Part shown: positions 8,257 to 15,559 of the stretch, in pieces
How the letters are laid out: the number at the start of each line of letters is the position of its first letter
How positions within the stretch are numbered: the first letter of the stretch is position 1
NCBI GenBank assembly: GCA_035315065.1
Contig: DATFYM010000061.1
Span: 1-18,747 of the forward strand
Reading direction: 5' to 3'
Length of the DNA stretch: 18,747 nt
From: DATFYM01 sp035315065
GTDB lineage: Bacteria; Acidobacteriota; Terriglobia; UBA7540
Position numbers and translations under genes: made by a program
The notes under the pieces: model-generated
The model's database searches: none
What the model saw: only the letters and a program-made list of their open reading frames with translations
What the model was told of the DNA's origin: nothing

Positions 8257-11200
8257 CTACCGGACCACCGGGGCAAGCGGCGGAATCAACAAGTAAGCCG
8301 GACGCGTCTGGTACTCGCGCAAGTACTCGCCGTAGGCCGTGACGTCGGGCACGTGTTCCGCCGCCCCGTAAGGATAATTCGACATGGCTCGGAAGGGCAT
8401 GGGCCCGACGGTTTGTGAGAAGGACGTGTTCGGCTCTCCGTCCTTGGCGTATCCGGCGACGTAGAGGAAAAAGTCCCGCTTCCAACCTGGGCGGACCGGC
8501 GGCAGGCGGCGGCCGTCGAATCTCACCATGATCTCATCGCCCGTGGACAAGACCACCAGACGATCGTCGGCTCGGGCGAGCAACTCCTCCACCGCACCAT
8601 AGCGCGTATAGTTGCCCCGCATCGGATTCCAGGGCGCGTCAGCCATAACGTGCTGGTAATCGAATTCGTCGGGCTTCACGTGTCCGGCGTCGGTGGTGAC
8701 GGCGGAAAAGCCGCGATAGTGGAGGTCGGCGGAAACGAGGGGCAGATCAGTAGCCTCGAAGCCAGTGTTCGAGGCGCCGATCGATAACCCGTCTGGTTGG
8801 TCAAGAGTGCTATTCGACGGCGTGGTGTCCGGGGAAAGCAAGCCCGCCACGAGCAGGGGCTTTTCCTCGCCGGTGGTGAAGAAGATCTGGTCCCAGTAAA
8901 CGCACAGGTTGGTGACGATCCGCAGGTGGTGGTCGCGCGTCGGGAACATACCCGCCAGGTCCACGCGCATCGTGCGTCGCGTGCCGCTGGGCAAGCCCAT
9001 ATCCGGAATCGCTGTTACCCACCGGCCGCTGGCGTCGCGCACTTGGAGGTAGGGCGGGACCACTTGCAGCTTGGAGTTCGACATCAGCGCTCGCGAGGCG
9101 TTCGAGTCGGTCCAGAAGACCCAGCCATTCAGGTAAAGGGCGACGGAAGCGTTATCGGCGAAGTCTCCCAGATCGAGCGTGAGCGTGTGCAGGTCCGCGA
9201 GACCCAGGATACGGTCGCGCCGGAAATCGGTCGGGTAGCGCCCATCGGCCTCGCGCAATAGCGGCAGCACGTCGTGCCCGGCGTCATCCACGGCCGACAC
9301 CGGGAAGTGCTTCTCGCGGACCCCATAGACTGCGGGCGCGACCGGCGTCGAAGAGTAAATCTCGTTGGAATAGACTTCTTCCGCCGCCGGGTGATCCACC
9401 GCCAGCAGGCGCGCCTGATCCACGTAATCCACTTCGCGCATCTCGCTGGTGATTTGGAACGAGTAGATGCCGTTTTCGGGGTGCAACTCGCCCAGACGCA
9501 CCAATTCTTCCGGATCGGGTTTGGTTCGCGTACCGTCGGGCTGAAGCTCGCCCAGCGGCGCCACGCCCAGAATGTCGGTAAAAAAGACGTAGCGGTGGCC
9601 GTTCCACACGTAGAGGAAGGGGCAGGAACTTGCCAGCCGCTCCGATTCGCGGATCAAGATCGGTTTGTCGGTGGCCGCGTCGATGGTGTTTTGCACGACG
9701 GCGTTCGGCCAGGTGATCCGCACCACGTCCAGCTTGGCGAGGTCGCCGGTAAAGACGCGGAGCGGCCCGCCGGTAGCCACAACCTTCTTGTAGTAGTTGC
9801 CCGCCTTCAGCTCAACGATATCGCCCACGCCCCCCTTGTTGCTCTTGTAGCCGTCGAAGGTTACTTCCAGCCAATGGGACGGCGGACCCTCCCTCTCGAA
9901 GACAGCCAGTTGACCATGGCCGGTGGCCGCCACGAGGTCGAGTTTGCCCGGCGGGCCCAGCCACACTGGAACCAGATCGCTCGGGGCATCCTCGCCGGCA
10001 TTGTCCTCCATGGCAGGCCACGCCAGCGGTTCTTCCCGGAAACGGCCCTCTTGGTTGGCGACGAAGTGAGGCTTGCCGTTTGCGTCGAGAACCAGCAGGT
10101 CGTCGAAACCGTCGCCATTCAGATCCGCCACGGTTCCACGAAAGGCCGAACGAGCCTTGGGCGGTGAAATCGAGGGCAAGTGCTCCACGGCGTCGAACTT
10201 TCCGCCGCCTCGGTTGAGCAATACGTGGTAGCCGGTGGCCGACCACAGCGCGAGGTCAAAGTTGCCGTCGTGATTGAAGTCCGCCACCTGCGCGTCCACC
10301 GCGCCGGACCTCACCATCGCGGCGCCGGCCTCGACGGTCCGGTCAACAAACTTGTCTTCGCCTTGATTCTTGAACAGGAGCGGCGCGCCGTCATCCCGGA
10401 AGAACAACAAGTCGGCATAGCCGTCATTGTTAAAGTCGGCGAAGACCGCCCCGCGCATCTTGCCCTTGGCGGAAGCAAGCCCGGCGACGGCGGTGATGTC
10501 ACTGAAAGTACCGTCGCCGTTGTTGCGGTAAAAGTGACTCTGGGCGCCGGGAAAGTCGTCGGGAAAATTCCCTTCCTTATGGGGCGCGCTCAGATCAGTG
10601 TAGACGGTCACCACCAGGTCGAGAAATCCGTCGTTATCGGCATCAAACAGCAGGGCGCGCGTCGCCAGCTCGCCGGGCCGGCCGCCGGGCCGGTCACCGT
10701 CCGGCTTTCGTAACCCTGCTTTTTCCGTAACCTCGGTGAAGGTTCCGTCGCCGCTGTTGTGATAGAGCGTTACCCCGTTCACTCCCGTCACGAACAGGCT
10801 AGGATGGCCGCAGTTATCGTAGTCCGCAAAGGATGCCGAAACACTTGCGCCCTGGCCGGCCAGTCCCGCCTTCTCGGTCACGTTGGTGAAGGTCCCGTCG
10901 CCGTTGTTGTGCAGCAGGTGGTTCTTACCCGCCGGGACCACCAGGTAGAGATCGGGATGACCATCGCCATCGTAATCGCCCACCGCAATGGAGGGGCCGC
11001 TGAGCTGCGACGCGATCACGTGCTCGGGGTCGCTCGCCGGCATCGGGACCGCGTCCAGCTTGACGCCGAGCTTCGCCGTGATGTCGGCAAACGCGACGCT
11101 TTTCACGCTCGTCCCGCGGACCGACGCCGTTACGGGCGCCGCCGGCACAAGAATCGCTCCGTACTTGCCGCCTTGAAGCGCGGGATTCTGGAGCGAAATG

Positions 11201-11931
11201 TTAGGTACCTTGTCGCGCCACTGTTCGTGTATCTTCAAATACTTTTGCGCTTCCTGGGGCTGCCGAAGGCGGGTGAGGATGGTGAACATGTGGAACAGCG
11301 CCGCCACGTAGAAGTTCTCGCCCCGGCCGAACCCCATCTCGTAGACCTTCTTGTAAGCCTCCAGCGAATCCGGGAGCCGGCGCTCGGCAAAGTAGACGGC
11401 AGCCAGGTTGAACCACGCGGCGGGGTCTCCCGGGTCAGCCGCGGTCACGCGCTTCAGCTCCGCCTCGGCGTCCGGATAACGCAGCTCGCGAATGTAAAGA
11501 ATGCCGAGATTATAGTCAGCGGCCACCAGCTTCGGGTCCATTTGCCGCGCCGTGGTCAGCTCGCCCAGCGCCTCGTCGAGTTGGTTGGGCTGGCCGGCCT
11601 GCATCAAGGCGAGACCGAGGTCTAGATGGTCGGTGGCCAACGCGTGCCCGCCGGCTGCTACTTTACGGAACTGCTCCAGAGCCTCGGGATACTTGCCCTG
11701 CTCGTAGTACGCTTTGCCAATGTTCCGCCATGTTTGCACCGAAGCGGACGAAGATGGAGCTTTCGATCGGGCTTTCGCCCCAACCCCCGTCGCGGTCCCC
11801 TGTGCCGCCGCTTTTTTGGCCTGCCCGGCCGCCGAGATCGCCTGCCAGCAGAGAGTAACAACAGCCGCCGCGGCAAGAGCCACCGCGAGAATTGCTTTGA
11901 ACCGAAAGTTACCGCGAATTATCACGTCCAT
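8257..11931 (-). CDS. TPR / FG-GAP (VCBS) / ASPIC-UnbV repeat protein
   Basis: 1224-aa protein, probably anchored or secreted through an N-terminal hydrophobic segment (residues about 12-32). TPR repeats span about 65-235 (WRNIGKAYYEQGKYPEALEQF, YNLGILYIRELRYPDAEAEL, WFNLAAVYFAERRLPDSLEAY). Six FG-GAP/VCBS blades follow with Ca-binding-type motifs: YDGDG (320), YDNCG (371, degenerate), ADNDG (431), FNNDG (500), FNHDG (552) and LNGDG (604). Residues about 686-748 look like an ASPIC/UnbV domain (GGVGDIVELKAG, LDVVRITWPN). The C-terminal 450 residues are not resolved into a named domain. The overall order matches CRTAC1-type proteins common in Acidobacteriota; the family has no settled function, and binding of surface ligands or carbohydrate is inference. 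The ATG at 11931 is chosen over an in-frame TTG at 11985, because the latter would put 18 residues before the signal anchor and lies in repeat DNA. Confidence 0.88.
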   Translation of the reverse strand: MDVIIRGNFRFKAILAVALAAAAVVTLCWQAISAAGQAKKAAAQGTATGVGAKARSKAPSSSASVQTWRNIGKAYYEQGKYPEALEQFRKVAAGGHALATDHLDLGLALMQAGQPNQLDEALGELTTARQMDPKLVAADYNLGILYIRELRYPDAEAELKRVTAADPGDPAAWFNLAAVYFAERRLPDSLEAYKKVYEMGFGRGENFYVAALFHMFTILTRLRQPQEAQKYLKIHEQWRDKVPNISLQNPALQGGKYGAILVPAAPVTASVRGTSVKSVAFADITAKLGVKLDAVPMPASDPEHVIASQLSGPSIAVGDYDGDGHPDLYLVVPAGKNHLLHNNGDGTFTNVTEKAGLAGQGASVSASFADYDNCGHPSLFVTGVNGVTLYHNSGDGTFTEVTEKAGLRKPDGDRPGGRPGELATRALLFDADNDGFLDLVVTVYTDLSAPHKEGNFPDDFPGAQSHFYRNNGDGTFSDITAVAGLASAKGKMRGAVFADFNNDGYADLLFFRDDGAPLLFKNQGEDKFVDRTVEAGAAMVRSGAVDAQVADFNHDGNFDLALWSATGYHVLLNRGGGKFDAVEHLPSISPPKARSAFRGTVADLNGDGFDDLLVLDANGKPHFVANQEGRFREEPLAWPAMEDNAGEDAPSDLVPVWLGPPGKLDLVAATGHGQLAVFEREGPPSHWLEVTFDGYKSNKGGVGDIVELKAGNYYKKVVATGGPLRVFTGDLAKLDVVRITWPNAVVQNTIDAATDKPILIRESERLASSCPFLYVWNGHRYVFFTDILGVAPLGELQPDGTRTKPDPEELVRLGELHPENGIYSFQITSEMREVDYVDQARLLAVDHPAAEEVYSNEIYSSTPVAPAVYGVREKHFPVSAVDDAGHDVLPLLREADGRYPTDFRRDRILGLADLHTLTLDLGDFADNASVALYLNGWVFWTDSNASRALMSNSKLQVVPPYLQVRDASGRWVTAIPDMGLPSGTRRTMRVDLAGMFPTRDHHLRIVTNLCVYWDQIFFTTGEEKPLLVAGLLSPDTTPSNSTLDQPDGLSIGASNTGFEATDLPLVSADLHYRGFSAVTTDAGHVKPDEFDYQHVMADAPWNPMRGNYTRYGAVEELLARADDRLVVLSTGDEIMVRFDGRRLPPVRPGWKRDFFLYVAGYAKDGEPNTSFSQTVGPMPFRAMSNYPYGAAEHVPDVTAYGEYLREYQTRPAYLLIPPLAPVVR

Positions 11932-11988
11932 TGCTCGCCTTGGGGTCGAAGATCTCAATCCACGGATTACGAAGAGTGCAAACAAATT

Positions 11989-12016
11989 ATGAATGATGAA
12001 TTATGAATGATGAAGA
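11989..12016. repeat. ATGAATK heptamer repeat
   Basis: The units read ATGAATG, ATGAATT, ATGAATG, ATGAAGA: four successive 7-mers. More degenerate TGAA-containing 7-mers continue to about 12044. The array lies just upstream of the TPR/FG-GAP gene, and a possible promoter for that gene overlaps it on the minus strand. Confidence 0.75.
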
Positions 12017-12028
12017 GGTTGAAGACAA
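12000..12028 (-). promoter_or_regulatory. Possible promoter of TPR/FG-GAP gene
   Basis: On the minus strand TTGTCT (12023-12028) and CATAAT (12000-12005) are spaced by 17 nt, about 70 nt upstream of the ATG at 11931. The -10 hexamer is made from the ATGAATK repeat words, so the array may supply promoter function or may imitate it by chance. Confidence 0.35.
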
Positions 12029-12034
12029 TGGTGA

Positions 12035-12570
12035 ATGCTGAACTGTTTCCTCAGGCCGCAGGCGGCGGAGCAGCCGCCCTATCATAATCCGCAGTTGCCG
12101 GTGGAGCAGCGAGTGGCCGACCTGCTGGGTCGGATGACTCTGGAAGAGAAAGTGGCGCAGGCCCACGCCTTGTGGCAAATGAAGCGCCTGATCATGGACG
12201 GCCAAGGTAACCTCTCGGCCGAAAAAAGCCGAGCCGGTGCTCAAAGACGGCATCGGCGAGATCACGCTGGCCTGCGAGCGAAAGGCTCCGCGCCAGAACG
12301 CCGAGTTCTGCAACGCCATCCAGAGGTACCTGGCGGAGCATACGCGGCTGGGCATTCCGGCAATCGTGCATAAGGAATCCCTGCAAGGTTTTGGCCCCCG
12401 GGGCGACCAGCTTTCCCCAAGCCATCGCGCTAGCCGGGACCTGGGACCTGGACTTGGTGGAGAAAGTGTTCGCGGTGGCGGCGACGGAGATTCCGCGCTT
12501 TCAGGGCAAGGGTCCGGCCATCGACCGGCAGCACGCCATCGCCACCGCCAAGCATCCCGCTTTCCACGGT
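12035..12570 (+). pseudogene. Glycoside hydrolase family 3 beta-glucosidase relic
   Basis: Three frames together spell the N-terminal part of a GH3 enzyme. Frame 1, from about 12050 to 12225, gives YHNPQLPVEQRVADLLGRMT and then LEEKVAQ. Frame 2 gives EPVLKDGIGEIT, NAIQRYLAEHTRLGIPAIVH and KESLQGF. Frame 3, from about 12391, gives APGATSFPQAIALAGTWD, LVEKVFAVAATEI, then FQGKGPAID...HAIATAKH.AFHG. Removing one A from the A6 tract near 12221-12226 restores frame 1 to 2. Removing one T near 12388-12391 restores frame 2 to 3. The usual segment between the EI and FQG stretches (the DPRWGR and GEDPYL region, about 50 aa) is absent, and similarity stops after the KH..HG motif, so the catalytic nucleophile region is gone. 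No signal peptide remains. It cannot encode an active enzyme. Confidence 0.82.
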
Positions 12571-12640
12571 GCAAGCCCTCTGCAAAATGCGACGGCAAAA
12601 GCGGCGCCGCACCCAAATGCGGTATTCTGAAGATGAGGGG

Positions 12641-12668
12641 CTGATTGCTGATAGCTGAGGGCTGGGAG
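12641..12668. repeat. CTGATAG-like heptamer repeat
   Basis: The units read CTGATTG, CTGATAG, CTGAGGG, CTGGGAG, then a partial CTG: four successive 7-mers directly upstream of the ArsA-type ATPase start. The last full unit contains GGGAG at 12664-12668, six nt before the ATG, and appears to act as its Shine-Dalgarno. Confidence 0.7.
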
Positions 12669-12674
12669 CTGCAC

Positions 12675-13883
12675 ATGCGCATCATTCTTTACAGCGGCAA
12701 AGGCGGGGTGGGCAAGACGAGCATCTCGGCGGCCACCGGACTGGAGCTCGCACGGCGCGGCTACCGCACGGTGGTGATGTCGGTTGACCCGGCACACTCC
12801 CTGAGCGACTGCTTCGATCTCGAAAAGGGCCTGATGGATCACGAGGCCGGCCAGTTGGTAAGCGTGGCCAAGAACCTCTGGATTCAGGAGGTGGACGTCC
12901 AGGAAGAGATCGGCCGGCACTGGGAGGCCGTCTATAGCTACGTCGCGGCGCTGCTCAATGTCTCGGGCCTGGAAAAGACGGTGGCGGAAGAGCTGGCGAT
13001 CTTCCCCGGCATGGAAGAAGTAAGCTCCCTCCTCTACGTGAACCAGTACGCACGCGAGGAGACGTTCGATGTCATCCTGCTCGACTGCGCGCCCACCGGC
13101 GAGTCGTTGCGCTTCGTGAGCATTCCCACCACCCTCGAGTGGTACATGGCCAAGATCTTCAAGATCGAGCGGCACGCCATGCGCGTGGCGCGTCCCGTGC
13201 TCAACACCCTCACTTCCGTGCCGTTGCCCGAGGACGGCTACTTCAAGAACCTGGAGGACCTGTACCACAAGCTTTCCGGCATGGACAAGCTGCTCGCCGA
13301 TCCCAAGATCACGACGGTGCGGCTGGTGACCAACCCGGAGAAGATGGTGCTGAAGGAGACGCAACGGGCGTTCACCTTCTTTTGCCTCTACGGCCTCACG
13401 GTGGACGCCGTCATTGTGAACCGCATTCTGCCGGGCGCGGTCCACGACCAGTTCTTCACTTCCTGGCGCGATACGCAGGAGCGATGGGTGCAGGCTATCG
13501 AGGAGTTCTTCGCGCCGGTACCGGTGTGGCGCGTGCCGCTGTTTGAAGACGAAGTGCTGGGCATCGAGCGGCTTAAGAAACTGAGCCAGACGCTCTATGG
13601 CGAGAAAGATCCGGCGGGGCGCTTCTTCCAGGAAGCGCCTTACCGCTTTCGCAAGGTGGGAGCTAACTACGAACTGCGACTGCGTTTGCCGTTCGTGACC
13701 AACGAGGACGTGAACCTATCGAAGAAGCTGGATGAACTGGTGATCCGCGTGGGATCCATCAAGCGCCACGTGGCGCTGCCGCAGCGGATCGCCCACTGCG
13801 AACCGCTCGGCGCCAAGTTGAAGGACGGCGAGCTGGTGGTCCTGCTGGGCCAAACGGGCCCGAAGGAGAGGAAAAATGCCTAA
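12675..13883 (+). CDS. ArsA/Get3-family ATPase with HSP20-like C-terminus
   Basis: 402-aa single-unit P-loop ATPase of the ArsA/Get3 (anion-transporting ATPase) family, expected in the cytosol. It has the deviant Walker A GKGGVGKTS (residues 8-16), SVDPAHSLSD (36-45), and the switch motif LLDCAPTGES (135-144). LVTNPEKMVLKET and VNRILP follow, typical of the family. Residues about 325-395 (YELRLRLPFV...LVIRVG...LKDGELVVLLG) resemble the ArsA HSP20-like domain found in bacterial members. The ATG at 12675 is chosen over an in-frame upstream start at 12645, because P-loop proteins of this type begin a few residues before GKGG and GGGAG precedes it. No arsB, arsR or arsC is nearby, so arsenite efflux is unlikely; a targeting or chaperone role is inference. 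It overlaps the next gene by 8 nt. Confidence 0.92.
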   Translation: MRIILYSGKGGVGKTSISAATGLELARRGYRTVVMSVDPAHSLSDCFDLEKGLMDHEAGQLVSVAKNLWIQEVDVQEEIGRHWEAVYSYVAALLNVSGLEKTVAEELAIFPGMEEVSSLLYVNQYAREETFDVILLDCAPTGESLRFVSIPTTLEWYMAKIFKIERHAMRVARPVLNTLTSVPLPEDGYFKNLEDLYHKLSGMDKLLADPKITTVRLVTNPEKMVLKETQRAFTFFCLYGLTVDAVIVNRILPGAVHDQFFTSWRDTQERWVQAIEEFFAPVPVWRVPLFEDEVLGIERLKKLSQTLYGEKDPAGRFFQEAPYRFRKVGANYELRLRLPFVTNEDVNLSKKLDELVIRVGSIKRHVALPQRIAHCEPLGAKLKDGELVVLLGQTGPKERKNA

Positions 13884-14172
13884 TGCGAAACGAACTCGGC
13901 GGACTCGCGCGCCACGTGAGACGGAACCGCCCCCGGTCCCACCACCGATTCCACCGTTGATTCCGCCGCTGCTTCAGTGGTGGCTGCGGAACCTGCTTTC
14001 GGGGATTGGCCCTTTGGGCCGGCCCCTGCCGCGCTTTCGGCGTAGTCAGAAGCATCTGCTCAACGCGACAATCGAGGTATTAGAGGGGATCCGAGCGTGC
14101 CTCGACGAGACCATCGAGTGGCTGCGCGAGGAACGCGGACCCGCAGAGCTGAAGAAGATCAAGGTGGAGTAG
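13876..14172 (+). CDS. Small protein of unknown function, ArsA operon partner
   Basis: 98-aa protein whose start overlaps the end of the ATPase (ATGCCTAA holds both the start and the TAA stop), with GGAGAGG 6-8 nt upstream. This indicates translational coupling. I do not recognise the family. The first 20 residues are basic, then comes a proline-rich stretch (PPPVPPPIPPLIPPL), a short hydrophobic segment around LQWWLRNLLSGIG, and an amphipathic helix-like C-terminus (LLNATIEVLEGIRACLDETI) ending KKIKVE. The hydrophobic part could be a tail-like or peripheral membrane segment, but it is short. Tight coupling suggests it works with, or is a client or adaptor of, the ATPase. It is probably real because its composition and spacing fit an operon. 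Confidence 0.72.
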   Translation: MPNAKRTRRTRAPRETEPPPVPPPIPPLIPPLLQWWLRNLLSGIGPLGRPLPRFRRSQKHLLNATIEVLEGIRACLDETIEWLREERGPAELKKIKVE

Positions 14173-14176
14173 AAAC

Positions 14177-14332
14177 ATTGAGTGATTGAGCGATTGGGTG
14201 ATTGAGTGATCGGAAGACGTCGAGGGATTGAGTGGTTTTGCGATCGGTTCATTGAGGGATTGGAAGAACTCTCCCGTCAATCCAAATCACACAATCACAC
14301 AATCACGCAATCACCCAATGACTCAATGGCTC
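14177..14332. repeat. ATTGAGTG octamer array with inverted halves
   Basis: The left half (14177-14266) is made of 8-mers ATTGAGTG, ATTGAGCG, ATTGGGTG, ATTGAGTG, ATCGGAAG and degenerate units, then ATTGAGTG, ATCGGTTC, ATTGAGGG, ATTGGAAG. The right half (14285-14332) is the complementary form: AATCACAC twice, AATCACGC, AATCACCC, AATGACTC, AATGGCTC. The halves can form a long imperfect hairpin with a short loop around 14267-14284. It lies between convergent genes and begins 4 nt after one stop codon. The stop of the DsbA-like gene on the other strand (14331-14333) falls in the last unit. Confidence 0.9.
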
Positions 14333-15458
14333 AATGCTTCGCCAGCGCCTCATCGACCAAGGCGAAAAATTGCTCCGACGGAAGCACTGTCGTCACAATC
14401 CGGCCGTTGATGAAGCTGGTAGGGGTGCTGTTCACGCCGACCGCCGTGCCCTCGCGCTTGCCCTCGTCGACGCGCGGCAACGACGCCTGGGAATCGATGC
14501 AGGCGGCGAGCTTCAGGCGGTCGATGCCCACTTCCTCGCCGTATTGCAACATGGCATCCCGGACGTTCGCCACGTTGATGCCGCCTTGGTGCGAGAAGAT
14601 CATGCTGCGGAGGGTGACGAAGGAGGAAGGGGCAATCTGATACGCGCACTCGTTGGCGATCGCCGCCGTTTTGGACCAGTCGTGGAACGGCCACGGAAAC
14701 TCCTTGAAGACGATCCGAACCTTGTCGCCGTAACGCGGCAAGAGTTCGTTCTCCAGGAAGGCGTGGAAACGCGCGCAGGAGGGGCACTGGAGGTCCGCGT
14801 ACTCGACGATAGTCACGGGAGCGTCAGCCGGGCCCACACTCGGCTGGTTGTGAAGGTTGATGGCGTGGAGCACCTTCTCGCGTTTTCCGAGCAGGTCGAC
14901 ATTGAGATTGAACAGGCTGTCACTCAGCATGGCAACTTTGTTGTCGCGAGTGACGTAGAACAACGGGGTCTGTTTAGGGTTCTTGCCGTCATCCACCGTA
15001 ACAGTCGTTTGATTGAAATCGAGGTACTTGGACTTTACCAGCGGACCAACGGTCAAGGTGGTGGCCGGAGGCACCTTGTAGGTCTCGCGAATGTCCTTGA
15101 CGATATCGGCGCGGAAATCGGACCCCAGGGCCATGAGGGGGGCTCCCACCGCCAGATAGTGGCCGCCCTTGGTGACGTAGACCGGCGTAGTCTTCGGTTG
15201 CTTGCCGTCGTCCGTTGTGACCGTGCTCTCGTCGAAACCAGGGAAAGTCGAGCTATGAAAGGGTTGAATGGTCACCTTCACCGTCCCGGGAATGCCCCAC
15301 TGCTCGCGGATGAACTGGATCACTCTGTCCGTGCTCACCGGTGCGTCAACGGCGGCCCGCGCGTGCAAGCGCGTTGCTCCCCCGATCAGCGCCGCCGCGC
15401 CAACGACGACGGCAAAAGCGCCGAGGTTAATCAAATAATGAGTTCGTCTGACTTTCAA
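14331..15458 (-). CDS. DsbA-like thioredoxin-fold protein, copy 1
   Basis: 375-aa predicted membrane-anchored periplasmic thiol oxidoreductase or isomerase. The start is a TTG at 15458: AAGGAG sits 8 nt upstream, and both the site and the following MKVRRTHYL are conserved in copy 2. Residues about 9-28 are a hydrophobic anchor or signal. Residues 46-105 and 119-179 are two related repeats (FIREQWGIP...TVTTDDGK...YVTKGGHYLAVG versus DIRETYKVP...TVTVDDGK...YVTRDNKVAMLS). A DsbA-type thioredoxin domain follows (about 196-370) with the active site CPSC at 225-228 in YADLQCPSCARFH and a predicted cis-Pro at 346 in NSTPTSFING. Substrates are unknown. It is the second gene of a tandem duplicated pair. 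Confidence 0.9.
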   Translation of the reverse strand: MKVRRTHYLINLGAFAVVVGAAALIGGATRLHARAAVDAPVSTDRVIQFIREQWGIPGTVKVTIQPFHSSTFPGFDESTVTTDDGKQPKTTPVYVTKGGHYLAVGAPLMALGSDFRADIVKDIRETYKVPPATTLTVGPLVKSKYLDFNQTTVTVDDGKNPKQTPLFYVTRDNKVAMLSDSLFNLNVDLLGKREKVLHAINLHNQPSVGPADAPVTIVEYADLQCPSCARFHAFLENELLPRYGDKVRIVFKEFPWPFHDWSKTAAIANECAYQIAPSSFVTLRSMIFSHQGGINVANVRDAMLQYGEEVGIDRLKLAACIDSQASLPRVDEGKREGTAVGVNSTPTSFINGRIVTTVLPSEQFFALVDEALAKH

Positions 15459-15484
15459 CGCGCGGACTCCTTCCGGCCAGAGAA

Positions 15485-15559
15485 ATTGGGTGATTGTGTG
15501 ATCGGGTCATTGTGCGATTGGAAGAACAATCACGCAATCACGCAGTCGCTCAATGACTC
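15485..15559. repeat. Octamer hairpin array between DsbA-like copies
   Basis: Left arm 8-mers ATTGGGTG, ATTGTGTG, ATCGGGTC, ATTGTGCG, ATTGGAAG (15485-15524) face AATCACGC twice, AGTCGCTC and AATGACTC (15528-15559), with only about 3 nt between the arms. The stop codon of copy 2 (15558-15560, minus strand) overlaps the outermost unit. The array lies downstream of copy 2 and upstream of copy 1, so it could end or process the transcript. Confidence 0.88.

Noticed and set aside
10759..11625. Long + strand frames opposite the TPR/FG-GAP gene (also 9274-10167)
   Set aside because: They lie over strongly supported FG-GAP and TPR motifs on the minus strand and show no independent evidence.
12501..13445. 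A 314-codon minus-strand frame across the ArsA-type ATPase
   Set aside because: The + strand carries intact P-loop and switch motifs in this segment. The antisense frame has no supporting motif.
12675..13883. An arsenite efflux (ars) operon
   Set aside because: Only the ATPase resembles ArsA. No ArsB, ArsR, ArsC or ArsD is encoded nearby, and the single-domain form with an HSP20-like end fits other members of the family better.
14177..15559. CRISPR array considered for the octamer repeats
   Set aside because: Units are 8 bp, contiguous and degenerate, without 30-40 bp spacers, and no cas genes are present.
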